Shown: positions 34,311 through 43,200 of the stretch, one piece after another
Layout of the letters: each line of letters begins with the position of its first letter
Position numbering within the stretch: position 1 is the first letter of the stretch
From: Anaerostipes sp. MSJ-23
GTDB lineage: Bacteria; Bacillota; Clostridia; Lachnospirales; Lachnospiraceae
Direction: 5' to 3'
Length of the DNA: 64,000 nt
Assembly: GCF_018918155.1 (NCBI RefSeq)
Contig: NZ_JAHLPY010000002.1
Location: 1 to 64,000, forward strand
Notes under the pieces: generated by a model
Told to the model about the DNA's origin: nothing
Databases searched by the model: none
The model's input: only the letters and a program-made list of their open reading frames with translations
Position numbers and translations under genes: made by a program

Positions 34311-34374
34311 TTAGTCCGATTTCATACTTAAAAATCATAAGGTATATTTTAGTCCGATTTCATACTTGTGTCAA
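34311..34374 (-). promoter_or_regulatory. marR-MATE promoter with two 19-bp operator repeats
   Basis: On the - strand TTGACA (complement of 34369-34374), 17 bases, TAAAAT (complement of 34346-34351). The sequence TTAGTCCGATTTCATACTT occurs exactly twice on the + strand, at 34311-34329 and 34349-34367, with start points 38 bp apart. One copy fills the -35/-10 spacer and the other adjoins the ribosome binding site. Identical repeats at these two places point to autorepression by the MarR protein. Confidence 0.7.
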
Positions 34375-34387
34375 GAAAAGGAAAAAC

Positions 34388-34417
34388 TTGACAAAAAGAG
34401 TATCCTATAGATATAGT
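34388..34417 (+). promoter_or_regulatory. promoter for the EamA-like gene
   Basis: TTGACA (34388-34393), 18 bases, TATAGT (34412-34417), 36 bases before the ATG at 34454. Confidence 0.6.
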
Positions 34418-34453
34418 ATAGCCAGCAAAAGAAAAAAGATGAGGTGTACGGAA

Positions 34454-35140
34454 ATGAATCAGAAGATCAAAGGAATGTGTTTCACTATTATAGGAGGATC
34501 TTGCTGGGGAATGTCTGGTGTTATGGGAAAATATTTATTCAATATAAAAAATATGACAGCAACAGTTCTTCAGTATTCCGCACCGGTATTCATTATGTTT
34601 TTTTGTATATTTGTTGAAAAGAGAATTCCCAAAGTGATAGAAATGATTGTATTGATTGCAGTTATTTGTGGAGTTTTTCTTCTTGCGACACATGGAAATG
34701 TGCATAACCTTGCAATTACAGATCAGGCATTATTTTGGGGATTATTTTCTGCAGTGGCATTTGCTATTTATAGTATACAGCCAGGAAAACTGATGATAGA
34801 ATATGGAACCATGGAAATTACTGGATGGGGGATGTTGCTTGGTGGAATTATGGTGGCTCCATTTACAAAAGTTTGGGAAGTACCTGGGCACTGGGATGGA
34901 ATGACCATTCTGATGACGACAGGTGTTGTAGTGGTAGGAACCATCGTGGCGTTTTGTTGTTATCTGCGAGGAATTTCCATGCTTGGGCCTGTACAGGGAA
35001 GTATGCTCGGATGTGTGGAACCGCTGGTATCTACTATTCTTTCCGTAATGGTTCTTGGAGATGTATTTGGAGCAATGGATATTATGGGAATTGTTTGTAT
35101 TGTTGGAGGAGTGACAGCTCTGACTGTACTAGATCGATAA
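34454..35140 (+). CDS. EamA (DMT) transporter with an internal deletion
   Basis: A 228-residue drug/metabolite-type permease, shorter than the usual 290-300 residues. The first membrane segment (IIGGSCWGMSGVMGKYLF) is normal, but it runs straight into NIKNMTATVLQYSAPVFIM, which in full-length relatives is the end of segment 4 (NAGTATVLQYL). Roughly 65-70 residues, about two or three segments, are therefore missing, while the reading frame is kept. The second EamA half (GLFSAVAFAIYSIQPGKLM to the end) looks complete. GAGGTG precedes the ATG; the longer frame from 34229 overlaps the MarR promoter and is not used. Transport is probably lost or altered. Confidence 0.75.
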   Translation: MNQKIKGMCFTIIGGSCWGMSGVMGKYLFNIKNMTATVLQYSAPVFIMFFCIFVEKRIPKVIEMIVLIAVICGVFLLATHGNVHNLAITDQALFWGLFSAVAFAIYSIQPGKLMIEYGTMEITGWGMLLGGIMVAPFTKVWEVPGHWDGMTILMTTGVVVVGTIVAFCCYLRGISMLGPVQGSMLGCVEPLVSTILSVMVLGDVFGAMDIMGIVCIVGGVTALTVLDR

Positions 35141-35141
35141 A

Positions 35142-35181
35142 AAAACCACTGAACAGACTTTTTGTCTGTTCAGTGGTTTTT
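35142..35181. terminator. bidirectional terminator between eamA and pfk
   Basis: An 18-bp perfect stem AAAAACCACTGAACAGAC / GTCTGTTCAGTGGTTTTT with a TTTT loop. A and T tracts on both sides serve both convergent genes. Confidence 0.92.
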
Positions 35182-35198
35182 ATCATTAAAATGAATTT

Positions 35199-36272
35199 CT
35201 AATCACCAAAACTAATGCCAATGGTTTTTGCTTCCTGGATCATCTTACATTCTGGATCTACGTATTTTAGTTTGCCAGCAACTTCAGAAAGCGGCACTTT
35301 TTGTGTTTCACCATTCCGAATAGCAATCATGTAGCCGTATTCTTTATTTAAAATCAATTCTGCAGCAGCGGCTCCAACTCTTGTCGCAATTACTCTGTCA
35401 TATGCACATGGAGAACCACCGCGTTGTGTATGACCGGGAACGGTAACACGAACTTCTTTATCTAATTTCTGTTCAATTTCGGAAGCAATTTGATAGGCAA
35501 CAGAAGGAAATCTTCTTTCAGCTAGTTTTGCTTTATATTTTTTCTTTTTCAGTTTTGCATCTTCTTTAGAAATTGCACCTTCTGCCACTGCAAGGATTGT
35601 AAATTTTTTCCCGGCAGCTGAACGTTTTTCAATTACTTCTGTAACTTTATTAATATCATAAGGAATTTCCGGTAACAGAATGATATCAGCTCCACCGGCA
35701 ATACCTGCATGAAGGGTAACATGCCCTACTTTATGGCCCATAACTTCAATAATGAAAACGCGGCTATGAGAAGAAGCTGTCGTATGAATTCGATCAATGG
35801 TATCTGTTGCGATATCAACGGCACTTTGAAAACCAAACGTCATGTCGGTTCCCCAAAGATCATTATCAATCGTTTTTGGAAGCGTTACAACATTGAGTCC
35901 TTCTTCACGAAGAAGATTTGCTGTTTTATGCGTTCCATTTCCACCAAGAATCACAAGACAGTCAAGGTTAAGCTTATGATAATTACTCTTCATTGCTTCA
36001 ACTTTATCCAGACCATTCTCATCGGGAATCCGCATCTTTTTAAAAGGCTGTCTGGATGTTCCAAGAATTGTTCCACCACGGGTAAGAATACCAGAAAAAT
36101 CATCTGGTGTCATACGTTTGACATTTCCATAAATCAAACCTTTATATCCATCTTGAAATCCATAGATTTCAAAATCATTTGTTTTTGTGTGTAATCCTTT
36201 GATCACGCCGCGCATGGCTGCATTTAAAGCTTGACAGTCACCACCGCTTGTCAGCATTCCGATTTTTAACAA
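35199..36272 (-). CDS. pfkA: 6-phosphofructokinase
   Basis: A 357-residue phosphofructokinase: IGMLTSGGDCQALNAAMRG at the N-terminus (nucleotide/phosphate loop), LGGNGTHKTA near residue 105, the catalytic PKTIDNDLWGTD near 125-136, and HTQRGGSPCAYDR near 290. It phosphorylates fructose-6-phosphate in glycolysis. GGNGT and the lysine of PKTIDND differ from the ATP enzyme of E. coli (GGDGS, PGTIDND), so the phosphoryl donor (ATP or pyrophosphate) is uncertain. The start is a TTG at 36272: GGAGGT lies six bases before it, and the protein then begins LKIGMLTSGGD. The upstream ORF extension to 36449 has no support. Confidence 0.88.
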   Translation of the reverse strand: MLKIGMLTSGGDCQALNAAMRGVIKGLHTKTNDFEIYGFQDGYKGLIYGNVKRMTPDDFSGILTRGGTILGTSRQPFKKMRIPDENGLDKVEAMKSNYHKLNLDCLVILGGNGTHKTANLLREEGLNVVTLPKTIDNDLWGTDMTFGFQSAVDIATDTIDRIHTTASSHSRVFIIEVMGHKVGHVTLHAGIAGGADIILLPEIPYDINKVTEVIEKRSAAGKKFTILAVAEGAISKEDAKLKKKKYKAKLAERRFPSVAYQIASEIEQKLDKEVRVTVPGHTQRGGSPCAYDRVIATRVGAAAAELILNKEYGYMIAIRNGETQKVPLSEVAGKLKYVDPECKMIQEAKTIGISFGD

Positions 36273-36559
36273 AATAGCACCTCCAAAAAACGTATAAACT
36301 AAATTATATTCTAGCATAAAAGCATGTAAGATAATAGGAAACTTGGTTAAGAAAAAGTTAAAAATGTGTAAAATTACAAAGAAACTAAAAATATTTGAGG
36401 TACAAGGGTGAAAAAATTTTAAAAAATAAAAAACGATACAAGTACACATGGTTATAAATAGTATCTATATTTTGGAAAATGGATGATATATTGATAAACA
36501 AAAATAAATCAATAAAACATAAGCATTGTTATCATAGCATAAAAACTTACATTTCGATA

Positions 36560-36589
36560 TTGACGAATCCATCTCTATGGTGGTAAGAT
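36560..36589 (+). promoter_or_regulatory. ileS promoter
   Basis: TTGACG (36560-36565), 18 bases, TAAGAT (36584-36589), just before the T-box leader. The stretch 36273-36559 upstream holds no gene; it is A/T-rich, and I see nothing definite in it apart from the probable pfk promoter. Confidence 0.6.
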
Positions 36590-36595
36590 AATTCC

Positions 36596-36827
36596 ATATG
36601 AAGAAAGGCAATGAAGGAGACAGTACTTCTATGATGAACGCTTGAGCGAGTTCGGGATGGTGGAAGCCGGATGCAAGTAAAATAGGAAGGAAGATCACTC
36701 CCAAGCTGCAGGCTGAAAGAAGTAGGCTGTGCCGGTATCCTCCGTTAACGGGATAACATATGATAGTATGTGAAATAGGTGGTTTAAAAGCAACGACGTT
36801 GTCCTATTTGGGGCAGCGTCTTTTTTT
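36596..36827 (+). promoter_or_regulatory. T-box riboswitch controlling ileS
   Basis: Stem I landmark GAGCGAGTTCGGGATGGTGG (from about 36642) matches the conserved AGAGAG...GGTG block of T-boxes. A specifier ATC (Ile) is visible in GAAGATCACTCC near 36692. The antiterminator pairs AAATAGG with CCTATTT and exposes TGGT, complementary to the ACCA end of uncharged tRNA-Ile. The competing terminator GACG...CGTC (36795-36820) ends in seven T's at 36821-36827. The T-box core reads AGGTGGTTT rather than the usual AGGGTGGTACC, a diverged form. Low charged tRNA-Ile would raise ileS expression. Confidence 0.85.
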
Positions 36828-36882
36828 GTGCAATAGCACAAAAAGATTCTTTTATATTAAATTTTAGAAGGAGAAAAAGAGA

Positions 36883-39800
36883 ATGTACAAAAAAGTATCT
36901 TCTGATTTGAACTTTGTGGATCGTGAAAAAGAGACCGTAAAGTTCTGGAAAGACAATGACATTTTTGAAAAAAGTATCGAAGAAAGAAAAGATGATCCAA
37001 CATATACTTTCTATGATGGACCTCCAACAGCAAATGGAAAACCTCATATTGGCCATGTATTGACTCGTGTTATTAAAGATATGATTCCACGTTATCAGAC
37101 AATGAAAGGTCATAAGATTATTCGTAAAGCAGGATGGGATACCCATGGTCTTCCGGTAGAACTGGAAGTTGAAAAAATGCTTGGATTGGATGGAAAAGAC
37201 CAGATTGAAAAATATGGTATGGAACCATTCATCAAAAAATGTAAAGAAAGTGTTTGGAAATATAAAGGTATGTGGGAAGATTTCTCCGATACTGTAGGTT
37301 TCTGGGCAGATATGGAACATCCATATATCACATATGACAACAATTTTATCGAGTCTGTATGGTGGGCTTTAAAACAAATTTGGGACAAAGGTCTTTTATA
37401 CAAAGGATTTAAAATTGTACCTTACTGTCCTCGTTGTGGAACTCCACTGTCTGCACAGGAAGTTGCACAGGGATATAAAGATGTTAAAGAACGTTCTGCA
37501 ATTGTTCGTTTTAAATTAAAAGATGAAGATGCATATTTCCTGGCATGGACAACAACACCATGGACTTTGCCATCGAATATTGGTCTTTGTGTAAATCCAG
37601 ATGAAACTTATGCAAAAGTCAAAGCAGCCGATGGTTATGTTTATTATATGGCAGAAGCATTGCTTGATACTGTTCTTGGAAAACTTGCAGATGAAGAAGC
37701 TGGAACACCTGCATATGAAGTCTTGGAGACTTATAAAGGAAAAGAACTGGAATATAAAGAATACGAACCATTATATGACTGTGCTGCAAAAGTTGCAGAA
37801 AAACAGCATAAGAAAGCGTTTTATGTAACATGTGATGGTTATGTAACATTGACAGATGGTACTGGTATCGTTCATATTGCACCTGCTTTTGGTGAAGATG
37901 ATGCGAAAGTCGGACGTAAATATGATATGCCATTCGTACAGCTCGTTGATGAAAAAGGTGAAATGTCACCGGAGACACCATTTGCAGGGCTGTTTGTAAA
38001 GAAAGCAGATCCAGAAGTATTAAAAGATCTGGATGGACGTGGATTGTTATATGATGCACCAAAATTTGAACATAGCTATCCTCACTGCTGGCGTTGTGAT
38101 ACACCATTGATTTACTATGCAAGAGAATCATGGTTTATCAAGATGACAGAAGTAAAAGATCAGTTGATTGCAAATAATAATACAGTAAACTGGGTACCAG
38201 AAAGCATTGGTAAAGGCCGTTTTGGTGACTGGCTGGAAAATGTACAAGATTGGGGTATTTCAAGAAACCGTTATTGGGGAACTCCATTAAATATTTGGGA
38301 GTGTGAAGAATGTGGACATCAGCATTCCATTGGTTCCATCGAAGAACTGAAGAGTATGTCTGATAATTGTCCAGACGATATTGAACTTCATCGTCCATAT
38401 ATTGATAAAGTAACAATCAAGTGTCCACATTGTGGAAAACCAATGCATCGTGTGGAAGAAGTAATTGACTGCTGGTTTGATTCAGGATCTATGCCATTTG
38501 CACAGTGGCATTATCCATTCGAAAACAAAGAGATTTTTGAGGATAATTTCCCTGCAAACTTTATCTCTGAAGCGGTTGACCAGACTCGTGGATGGTTCTA
38601 TTCTCTAATGGCAATTTCTACTTTATTATTTAATAAGGCACCATATAAAAATGTTGTTGTCTTAGGACATGTACAGGATGAAAATGGACAGAAGATGAGT
38701 AAGTCCAAAGGAAATGCTGTTGATCCTTTTGAAGCATTAGAAGAACATGGAGCAGATGCAATTCGTTGGTATTTCTATACAAATAGTGCACCATGGCTTC
38801 CAAATCGTTTCCATGCGAAAGCGGTAACAGAAGGACAGCGTAAATTCATGGGTACTTTATGGAATACTTATGCATTCTATGTTTTATATGCAGAAATTGA
38901 TCAGTTTGATCCGACAAAACATGAATTAGATTACGATAAATTATCGGTTATGGATAAATGGCTGTTATCTAAGATGAATACAATGGTAAAATCTGTAGAC
39001 GACAACCTTGGAAATTATAGAATTCCGGAAGCTGCAAGAGCATTACAGGAATTTGTTGATGATATGAGTAACTGGTATGTAAGACGTTGCCGTGATCGTT
39101 TCTGGGCGAAAGGAATGGAACAGGATAAAATCAATGCATATATGACTTTATATACAGCACTTGTAACTGTATGTAAGGCAGCAGCACCAATGATTCCGTT
39201 TATGACAGAAGAAATTTACCAGAACATTGTAAGAAGCGTTGATGTAAATGCAAAGGAAAGCATTCATTTATGTGATTTCCCTGTATATCATGCAGAACAG
39301 GTAGATGAAAAACTGGAAGCAGATATGGATCTCGTGTTAAAGATTGTTGTTCTTGGACGTGCTTGCAGAAACAGTGCAGCGATCAAAAATCGTCAGCCAA
39401 TCGGACAGATGTATGTAAAAGCAGATGCAACACTTCCAGATTATGATGAAGCAATTATCTTAGACGAATTAAATGTTAAAAACATTACTTTCACAGATGA
39501 TGTATCAAACTTTACAACATATAACTTTAAACCACAGTTAAAAACAGTTGGACCAAAATATGGTAAACTAGTTGGAGGAATCCGTAATTATCTTGCAAAC
39601 GTTGATGGTAATGAAGCGAAAGCTGAATTAGACTCTAAGGGAGTATTAACATTTGAAGTTGACGGAACACCAGTAGAATTAGCAGAAGAGGATCTGTTAA
39701 TTGAAATGGTAAAACAGGAAGGATTTGTAACAGAGGCAGACAACGGGGTGACAGTTGTACTTGATACAAACTTATCCGAAGAACTGTTAGAAGAAGGATT

Positions 39801-40041
39801 CGTCCGTGAAGTTGTCAGCAAGATCCAATCTATGAGAAAAGAAGCTGGATTTGAAGTGACAGATCATATTACATTGTCTTATGAAGGAAGTGAAAAAGCT
39901 GCTTCTTTGATCGGAAAGAATGAATCAGCGATTGCTGGAGATGTTCTCGCAGATGAAGTAAAAGCCGGAGAAGTTTCAGGATATACAAAAGAGTGGAACA
40001 TCAATGGTGAAAAGGTCACAATGGGTGTTGAAAAAAGATAA
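36883..40041 (+). CDS. ileS: isoleucyl-tRNA synthetase
   Basis: A 1052-residue class I synthetase. The HIGH motif is at residues 55-58 (GKPHIGHVLTRV), KMSKS near residue 604 (GQKMSKSKGN), and GWDTHGLPVELEVEK near residue 85. The PCPRCGTPL and CPHCGKPM type zinc motifs lie within the chain, followed by an anticodon-binding region and a long C-terminus. HIGH context, QKMSKSKGN and length match the type-2 (eukaryote-like, often mupirocin-tolerant) IleS rather than the E. coli type (RKMSKSLGN). GAAGGAG precedes the ATG. It is governed by the T-box leader and followed by its own terminator. Confidence 0.95.
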   Translation: MYKKVSSDLNFVDREKETVKFWKDNDIFEKSIEERKDDPTYTFYDGPPTANGKPHIGHVLTRVIKDMIPRYQTMKGHKIIRKAGWDTHGLPVELEVEKMLGLDGKDQIEKYGMEPFIKKCKESVWKYKGMWEDFSDTVGFWADMEHPYITYDNNFIESVWWALKQIWDKGLLYKGFKIVPYCPRCGTPLSAQEVAQGYKDVKERSAIVRFKLKDEDAYFLAWTTTPWTLPSNIGLCVNPDETYAKVKAADGYVYYMAEALLDTVLGKLADEEAGTPAYEVLETYKGKELEYKEYEPLYDCAAKVAEKQHKKAFYVTCDGYVTLTDGTGIVHIAPAFGEDDAKVGRKYDMPFVQLVDEKGEMSPETPFAGLFVKKADPEVLKDLDGRGLLYDAPKFEHSYPHCWRCDTPLIYYARESWFIKMTEVKDQLIANNNTVNWVPESIGKGRFGDWLENVQDWGISRNRYWGTPLNIWECEECGHQHSIGSIEELKSMSDNCPDDIELHRPYIDKVTIKCPHCGKPMHRVEEVIDCWFDSGSMPFAQWHYPFENKEIFEDNFPANFISEAVDQTRGWFYSLMAISTLLFNKAPYKNVVVLGHVQDENGQKMSKSKGNAVDPFEALEEHGADAIRWYFYTNSAPWLPNRFHAKAVTEGQRKFMGTLWNTYAFYVLYAEIDQFDPTKHELDYDKLSVMDKWLLSKMNTMVKSVDDNLGNYRIPEAARALQEFVDDMSNWYVRRCRDRFWAKGMEQDKINAYMTLYTALVTVCKAAAPMIPFMTEEIYQNIVRSVDVNAKESIHLCDFPVYHAEQVDEKLEADMDLVLKIVVLGRACRNSAAIKNRQPIGQMYVKADATLPDYDEAIILDELNVKNITFTDDVSNFTTYNFKPQLKTVGPKYGKLVGGIRNYLANVDGNEAKAELDSKGVLTFEVDGTPVELAEEDLLIEMVKQEGFVTEADNGVTVVLDTNLSEELLEEGFVREVVSKIQSMRKEAGFEVTDHITLSYEGSEKAASLIGKNESAIAGDVLADEVKAGEVSGYTKEWNINGEKVTMGVEKR

Positions 40042-40064
40042 TTATATTTAGAAAATAAAAGAGT

Positions 40065-40106
40065 AAATTGTGCAGAGTATAAGCGAATATTCTGCACAAT
40101 TTTTTT
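40065..40106 (+). terminator. terminator after ileS
   Basis: AAATTGTGCAGA (40065-40076) pairs with TCTGCACAATTT (40091-40102), then further T's to 40106. Confidence 0.9.
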
Positions 40107-40129
40107 ATATAAAATTTGAGATAAAGGTA

Positions 40130-40158
40130 TTGAATATAAAAAAAAACCGTTGTATAAT
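40130..40158 (+). promoter_or_regulatory. promoter of the pilus operon
   Basis: TTGAAT (40130-40135), 17 bases, TATAAT (40153-40158). A small dyad ATAGT-CAATGA-ACTAT (40184-40199) lies in the transcribed leader before the GAGGGGGAC ribosome binding site of the first pilus gene. Confidence 0.65.
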
Positions 40159-40239
40159 TCTGCTTTGAAAAAAAGAACAGTTGATAGTCAATGAACTATT
40201 CATATATAACAAAAAATTATACATCGAGGGGGACAATAT

Positions 40240-43200
40240 ATGAATCGCATAGGGAAAAAACTCATGATAGTTCTGGTTTCTATTTGTATGATAACCAGCA
40301 TAGTTCATCCTTACATGACGTTAGCATCATCAGAAAATTTACAAAAATCATCTGTGGAAATAGATTCTTTTATACAATCGGCCACGATAGAATATCAATC
40401 AGAAAAAGAATGGATAAAGATTGATGATCAGACAAAGAACATTTCTGCGGATGCTAGATTAAAGACGACCATTCACTATGATGATATTGATGCGAAAATG
40501 TTGATAGAAAATGGGGGAACATTAACTTACAAATTGCCACAATTATTTAAAGATTCAACGGTGGCTAATAATACAATTCAGGATGCAGATCATAATACCG
40601 TCGGTACAATTTCTATTGATGAGAATACAAGAACTGTAAAATTAAAATTTGAAGAATCTTTTTTACAACAGGATGAAGATGAACATAAGAAAATTAATGG
40701 AAATTTTACGGTTTATTCAAAAGCTGATACGGAGCAAATCAAAAAAAATCCAGAACAAAATGTAGTAATAGGAAATACAACCATTCATTTGAATTTTGAA
40801 GAAAACAGCGATGCAAGACTTGGGGAATTAAATGTTTTGAAAACAAGTCCTGAATATAGCGAAGAAGGCGGAAAAGCATATTTAACTTACACATTGATCG
40901 TTAGTACAGGAAATGATCCAATGCCGGATGTAAAGATTACAGATTATTTTTTACAAAATGAGAAGTATGTGGATGGTTATGTTGGGGTCAGTGGAACACA
41001 GACGGCAACAAAACATGAAGAGAATACGGATAATATCCCATATGAATGTGGAGAAAGTGCAGAGTCTTATACAAGTAGTGTTTATCTTGGCAACAGTAAT
41101 GCAGATAAAAGTAAAGTTCCAGAACCAGCAGGGGATCATGTGAATGGTACAGGTACTCTTGTATGGGATATTGGAAATATGGGAGCCAATCAAACAAGAA
41201 AGTTGAAATATAAGGTAAAATTAAAAGATTCCTATATTGGGATTCAAAGTCGTGGTACTATTACAAACCATGCAAAAGCTTTTTCTAAGTCTTATGAACA
41301 TAAAGAGTCAAGTTCAGAATTTACTCCAAGTGCAGGAATGTATCTTAAAAAAACGGCCGGGGCTTATCAAGCAGATCCAAGTGGTAACGGCGGAACGATT
41401 ACTTATACAGTGTATATGAAAGCAAACAAAGATAATACATATACACTCAAAAATGTAAAATTATATGACAATTTTATGGACTATAATACAGATAAAAAAT
41501 TATTTCCTTATATGAGTTATGAATCCGATAGTTTTAAATTGTATGAAGGAAGCACAGCAAAAGAAGAGAATCTTTTGGAAATACCGAAAAATAAACATGA
41601 GGGAAAAAGTAATCCGTCCATTGTAAGTGATGGAAAATCCGTATGTAAATTTGATTTTTATGTTGGAGATTTGAAACCAGGAGAAGAAAGAGTCGTCACT
41701 TATCGTGTGAGAGTTACAGAAGGAATTTTTGCTTTAAGTAATGATGAGATAAAACTCAGAAACCGTGCCGCAGTATATTCGGATGATACGGCAGAAGGAG
41801 GTAATGTACGATTTAATGGTTATAATAATGAAAAAAGTATTGGGAAAAAAATGTGGGATCGTAAACTTCAAAGTGAATCTATGAAAGAAAGTCAGACGAT
41901 TAATATTCCACAGTCAGATAGTGTTTATAATTCATCGATGAATACAATTTCGCCATCATCTCGTAGTTTTACGATTCCATCTGGAAGTTATAAGTATCAG
42001 GTTGTTGTGAATGAAACTGGAGATTGGGATGTATCTTCTTCTATATTTGGAGACCAGCTTGCAAATAATTATTTGGCTTATCAAGGATACTTAAAAATTG
42101 ATTATTATGAAAGTGGATTATCTACTCAGCCATCAACAGATAAAGAAGCAGCCGAGCAGTTTGCAAAGAAAGAACCATCGCAGACAGTTTGGATTGATAT
42201 TCATAATCAAGAGAAATTTTCTCTTTCACCTAAAATGTTTCAGCAGGAGCATAAAAAAGGAGCTTACCTTTTGACTTATTATGCGACACCAAGAAATACG
42301 GAAGATGTATCACAAGTTTCTTCAGGAAATTCCTTTACTCTAGGAGGAACTGTCATTGGACCAGGAGGTACCAGTATTTCCATGTCAGGAGTCAGAGTAG
42401 AGATTTCGGTCATTATTGAAGGTGGAAATAAATTTGAAGCCAAGAAACAGGGTTGGTATTTTGATCCAACAAAGACTGCAGGTGACTGGCGGAATGGAAG
42501 TTTGTACTGGGTTATTGAAGCAAGCGGAGAAGAAATTCCAGAAGGTACCGTATTTCGAGATGAACCAGATAGAACAAGTGCATGGAATCGACATTTGCTT
42601 AGAAAAAGTTCAATGGTTGGTGTTTATATCGGAAAAATTCCGGAAGGAAAAGATTTTCATGAATATTTTGGAACGGTAAATGATTTATCAAATGACGCAC
42701 AACTTCGAAAACTTTCTGGTAATGAGCTTAATGGGGGACAACTTCCATCAGATTCTGATTATCAGTGGTCAGCAACGAATACGGCAGCTGATATTACTTT
42801 GAAAAAGTCTATCAAACTTCAGCAAGGAGAACATTTATATATTGTTCTGAGGACAGCACCGGACCGGAGTATTTCTTTAAGAGATGGTGTTCGGTATGAT
42901 AATGAGTTGCTGACGAAAGATCATAATGCTTCGGATTATGTTTCTCAGCAGAAAGTTAGTCTCTGGTCGGCCGGAGGTGGTAATAACTTTAAAGAAGTTG
43001 CAGGTGTTTATGAGCGTGATACGGATGGTAAGTGGACAACGAAGCAGTCATATAATGGTAACAACTATGGAAAATTACTTACAAATCAGATAAAGGATCC
43101 AGGAACTTATATTGAATGGAGGATGAAGATCAATTACATAGGAAACTTAAGCGGTAAGGTTATTGTAGAAGATCAGCTTCCAGAAGGTCTTGATTTTACT

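Noticed and set aside
36273-36449. ATG-started longer phosphofructokinase
   Set aside because: The extension is low-complexity and has no Shine-Dalgarno; GGAGGT points to TTG 36272, directly before the conserved N-terminus.
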